Made by a program: the position numbers and the translations under genes. A stretch of 64,000 bases of DNA from Marinomonas piezotolerans (GTDB lineage Bacteria; Pseudomonadota; Gammaproteobacteria; Pseudomonadales; Marinomonadaceae), in contig NZ_QKRA01000007.1 in the NCBI RefSeq assembly GCF_003362755.1, positions 124,001-188,000 on the forward strand, written 5' to 3'. Shown in pieces: positions 61,427 to 64,000 of the stretch; within the stretch, counting starts at the first letter, position 1; each line of letters starts with the position of its first letter. A model generated the notes under the pieces. That model saw only the letters and a list, made by a program, of their open reading frames with translations. It was not told where the DNA came from and did not search any database.

Positions 61427-61441
61427 TAGGTCTAAGACCTA
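61427..61441. promoter_or_regulatory. Palindrome TAGGTCT-A-AGACCTA upstream of the amino-acid ABC operon
   Basis: A perfect seven-base dyad with one central base, about 110 bases before the binding-protein start and 150 bases before the mmuM start. A possible operator for either. Confidence 0.4.
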
Positions 61442-61550
61442 GATCCTGTAGTTACTACTCCTTTATCAATTTCGTTATATTGTGTCGCCAATTTAGGCGG
61501 GTGTTCGCTTCTATTGCTCGCCCACTCAAACACCATCAATGAGGAACCAC

Positions 61551-62360
61551 ATGAAGTTAGCTCTGAAGAAAGCATTAACCAGTGCTGTCGCGGCGGGAGG
61601 CATATTCATTGCGAGTTTTGCTAATGCTGCCGAATCTGCGATCGATAACATTTTGTCTCAAGGCGAGCTGAAAGTGTGTTTCGAGGCGGGTTACATCCCA
61701 TTCGAAATGAAAACCAAAGATGGTCGTTTTATTGGCTTTGATATTGATATTGCGAAACATATGGCACGTTCAATGGATGTTAAATTCACCCCTGTTAATA
61801 CTGCGTGGGATGGCATTATTCCAGCACTTCAAACGGGTAAGTGCGACATCATCATTGGTGGTATGGCAATTACTCCGCAACGTAATTTGAAAGTGATGTT
61901 TGCGGATACTTACCTAGAAATCGGTCAAACTGTTCTGGTAAGTCCAAAAGTGGCAAGCAAGATTGATAATGCGCGAGCGTTGAATGATGCCAAGTACACC
62001 ATTGCTTCCCAAATCGGTACCACGGGGGCGCAAGCGGCCAAGAAATTTTTCCCGAAAGCAAAACTAGACCTATATGAAACATCCGCTGATGCGGTGCTTC
62101 AGGTTGCCAATGGTAAAGCCGATGCGTTTGTCTACGATCTACCTTACAACGCTTTATACGCGGCGCAGCATAAAGACACTGTAGTACACTTCAGTGAGTC
62201 TTTTACCTACGAGCCACTGGGCTGGGCAATCCGCCAAAATGATCCCAATTTTTTAAACTTCCTAAACAACTATCTTGTTCAGATCAAAAAAGAAGGGACC
62301 TACGACCGTATCTACCATAAGTGGTTTGAATCTGATGCTTGGGTCGAAAGCGTTCAATAA
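61551..62360 (+). CDS. Amino-acid ABC transporter binding protein
   Basis: Periplasmic receptor of the SBP_bac_3 family. From the ATG at 61551 (GAGGAA in front; the frame is open four codons further) it has 269 residues with a signal peptide cut near residue 26 (FANAA). The signature region GRFIGFDIDIAKHMARSMDVKF and the later GKCDIIIGGMAITPQR are typical of polar amino acid receptors. It heads an operon with a permease and an ATPase. The exact amino acid is not predictable. Confidence 0.92.
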   Translation: MKLALKKALTSAVAAGGIFIASFANAAESAIDNILSQGELKVCFEAGYIPFEMKTKDGRFIGFDIDIAKHMARSMDVKFTPVNTAWDGIIPALQTGKCDIIIGGMAITPQRNLKVMFADTYLEIGQTVLVSPKVASKIDNARALNDAKYTIASQIGTTGAQAAKKFFPKAKLDLYETSADAVLQVANGKADAFVYDLPYNALYAAQHKDTVVHFSESFTYEPLGWAIRQNDPNFLNFLNNYLVQIKKEGTYDRIYHKWFESDAWVESVQ

Positions 62361-62384
62361 TTACTAACCTGATTGTTGTTTATT

Positions 62385-62412
62385 AAGGGCCTATATTTTC
62401 TAGGCTCTTTTC
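62385..62412 (+). terminator. Attenuating hairpin between binding-protein and permease genes
   Basis: Nine-base stem AAGGGCCTA/TAGGCTCTT with one G-U pair, followed by TTTCTATTT. It likely lowers transcription of the downstream transport genes relative to the binding protein. Confidence 0.7.
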
Positions 62413-62427
62413 TATTTAAGAGAAAGC

Positions 62428-63375
62428 ATGCAAACACTATCTAGCCGCTGGGTCGGCCATGGGTTGTACCTTGTTATCATGGCTGCTTTGATCTCCGGCG
62501 TTTATATCGCGGGACAAAAAATAAATTATACATGGCACTGGGAACGACTCTGGCCTTATGTCATTAACACGGAAGCGCAAGATATCGTTGCTATCTCCGA
62601 CGGTACGGCCGTTATTGATGCGAAGGGAACGCTCAGCATTGCCCCCGATTTTGGTGGTGACCCTCAGATTGTGTCTGAGTATGATCAGCTGGTGGCTCGA
62701 GAGGGTGATTTGATCTTTCAAGGCGACACAATTGCGCGTATTGAAGGCTGGCGTTTTGGTCCCATCGCAGAAGGCTTATGGGTCACCATCAAACTCTCGT
62801 GTCTGGCATTGATCTTTTCTATAGTGCTGGGTGTGCTGTTTGGTCTAATGCGTGTGGCTCAGGGTCAAGTGTGGCGCAACTTGGCAGTGACGTATGTAGA
62901 GGTTATCCGAGGTACGCCGCTGCTGGTGCAGATATTTATCGTGTACTTTTTTATCGGTACCGTCTTCGACTTAGATCGTTTCACGGCAGGAGTCGCTGCA
63001 TTGTCGATCTTTACGGGAGCTTATGTCGCTGAGATTGTTAGAGCGGGAATCCAGTCCGTTTCACCTGGTCAAATGGAAGCAGCACGATCTTTAGGGATGA
63101 ATTATACCCAAGCTATGATTTATGTGGTGATGCCGCAGGCGTTGAAGCGGACACTCCCTCCCTTGGCAGGCCAATTTATCAATTTGATTAAGGACTCGTC
63201 TTTGGTGTCTGTTATTTCGATCACAGATCTGACAAAAGCAGGGCGTGAAGTGGTCAGCGGCAGCTTTGCGCCATTTGAAGTTTGGTTCACCGTGGCAGGT
63301 TTATATTTATTGGTGACAGGCGTGTTGTCTTGGGCAATTCAGCGACTGGAAAAGAGGTTAGCAGCCAGTGACTAA
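62428..63375 (+). CDS. Amino-acid ABC transporter permease
   Basis: Inner-membrane permease of the HisM/GlnP type, 315 residues. A first membrane segment (about 11-29) and a periplasmic insertion of about 70 residues precede the core of five segments that starts near 112. The segments [13 protein letters not shown] near 161-173 and [26 protein letters not shown] near 211-236 (EAA loop) are the family marks. The N-terminal periplasmic insertion is longer than in most relatives. It overlaps the ATPase gene by eight bases. Confidence 0.9.
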   Translation: MQTLSSRWVGHGLYLVIMAALISGVYIAGQKINYTWHWERLWPYVINTEAQDIVAISDGTAVIDAKGTLSIAPDFGGDPQIVSEYDQLVAREGDLIFQGDTIARIEGWRFGPIAEGLWVTIKLSCLALIFSIVLGVLFGLMRVAQGQVWRNLAVTYVEVIRGTPLLVQIFIVYFFIGTVFDLDRFTAGVAALSIFTGAYVAEIVRAGIQSVSPGQMEAARSLGMNYTQAMIYVVMPQALKRTLPPLAGQFINLIKDSSLVSVISITDLTKAGREVVSGSFAPFEVWFTVAGLYLLVTGVLSWAIQRLEKRLAASD

Positions 63376-64000
63376 TACACATTTAATACAAGCCAATGGC
63401 GTTAATAAGGTGTTCCCTAACGGCTGTCATGCACTAAAGAATGTCTCGTTGAACATCAATCGGGGCGAGGTTGTGGTGATCATAGGGCCAAGTGGATCAG
63501 GTAAATCTACTTTTTTACGCACGTTGAATCAGTTAGAGAGCATTTCCGCCGGCGATATTACGATTGATGGTGTCGATTTGACTGATAAGCACACGAATAT
63601 CAATAAAGTGCGAGAAGAAGTCGGGATGGTGTTTCAATCGTTTAATTTGTTTCCTCATAAAACGGCGCTCGGTAACGTCATGTTAGCGCCAGTTAAAGTG
63701 CGCCGACAGGCAAAAGCAGAAGCGGAACAAGATGCGCGTGATTTACTTTACAGGGTGGGGTTGCATGATCGCATCGACAGTTATCCGTCGCGTTTGTCGG
63801 GTGGTCAACAGCAGCGTGTGGCAATCGCTCGATCACTGGCAATGAAACCTAAAGTATTGTTGTTTGATGAACCCACCAGCGCACTTGACCCTGAAATGGT
63901 TGGTGAGGTGCTGGACGTTATGAAAAGTCTCGCATCAGACGGGATGACGATGGTCGTAGTGACTCATGAAATGGGCTTTGCCCGTGAAGTGGCAGACCGT
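63368..64000 (+). CDS. Amino-acid ABC transporter ATPase, cut by the window end
   Basis: ATP-binding subunit of the same importer, 211 residues visible and open at the right edge. It starts at a GTG inside the permease stop region, with AGAGGT nine bases upstream. Walker [11 protein letters not shown]-loop QSFNLFPH, signature [15 protein letters not shown], Walker [14 protein letters not shown] and the switch histidine in [10 protein letters not shown] are all present. Only the last 30 or so residues of the usual 240-250 are missing. Confidence 0.93.
   Translation, partial: MTNTHLIQANGVNKVFPNGCHALKNVSLNINRGEVVVIIGPSGSGKSTFLRTLNQLESISAGDITIDGVDLTDKHTNINKVREEVGMVFQSFNLFPHKTALGNVMLAPVKVRRQAKAEAEQDARDLLYRVGLHDRIDSYPSRLSGGQQQRVAIARSLAMKPKVLLFDEPTSALDPEMVGEVLDVMKSLASDGMTMVVVTHEMGFAREVADR

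Noticed and set aside
1-64000. tRNA or rRNA genes, CRISPR arrays, insertion sequences, prophage or integrative elements.
   Set aside because: I looked for transposase, integrase and phage-type proteins, for regular short repeats and for cloverleaf-like tRNA ends and saw none. A tRNA or covariance-model scan would settle small RNAs, which I cannot exclude by eye.

Overview
The window reads as one stretch of chromosome from a marine gammaproteobacterium of the Oceanospirillales type, most like Marinomonas. That placement is inferred from gene content and gene style (two-subunit pyruvate carboxylase with a divergent LysR gene, a glycerol ABC transporter, TRAP transport, many c-di-GMP and two-component genes); no rRNA or other marker is present. 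I see no tRNA, rRNA, CRISPR array, insertion sequence or prophage. Genes are densely packed in short operons, often separated by clear hairpin terminators.

Region by region. 0-6 kb: a membrane diguanylate cyclase, then pycA-pycB with a divergent LysR regulator. 6-10 kb: a GH79 heparanase-like glycosidase, a DUF3422 membrane protein and a small DEDD 3'-5' exonuclease. 10-23 kb: a glycerol regulon: glpD, glpR and glpK with matching GlpR operators, then a six-gene glycerol ABC transporter operon (glpS-T-P-Q-U-V, all minus strand) divergent from a sigma-54 enhancer-binding regulator. A sigma-54-type promoter and a cluster of TGTTCA repeats lie between them. 23-32 kb: a catabolic locus with a TauD/TfdA-type 2-oxoglutarate dioxygenase, a Gfo/Idh/MocA oxidoreductase, a GntR/HutC regulator, an aldo/keto reductase, a DctQ-DctM-DctP TRAP transporter and a YeiH-type exporter. 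A 24-base sequence repeated exactly in front of the dioxygenase gene and in the divergent GntR/reductase promoter region ties these units into one regulon. The enzyme set fits oxygenolytic removal of sulfite from a sulfonate, with sulfoquinovose as the leading guess.

32-40 kb: trpB-trpA (divergent sequences), a COG4315 secreted protein followed by an ECF sigma/anti-sigma pair, and small zinc-ribbon, DUF1840, cupin and ABC-F genes. 40-49 kb: a MipA/OmpV-like outer membrane protein in one operon with a membrane protein and a LytS/LytTR two-component pair; several exported or membrane proteins; a periplasmic-binding-domain diguanylate cyclase; a LysE exporter. 49-64 kb: msrP-msrQ (periplasmic methionine sulfoxide repair), a Tat-exported binding protein directly followed by a hybrid histidine kinase, two acetyltransferases, a GH114 protein, a cytosine-deaminase-like enzyme with a changed active-site residue, a DUF2892-EAL fusion, a homocysteine methyltransferase, and an amino-acid ABC transporter whose ATPase runs off the right edge.

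The strongest candidates for something new are the GntR-controlled dioxygenase/TRAP/YeiH regulon, the sigma-54-controlled glycerol transporter, the orphan binding-protein/hybrid-kinase pair, and the MipA/LytS/LytTR operon.
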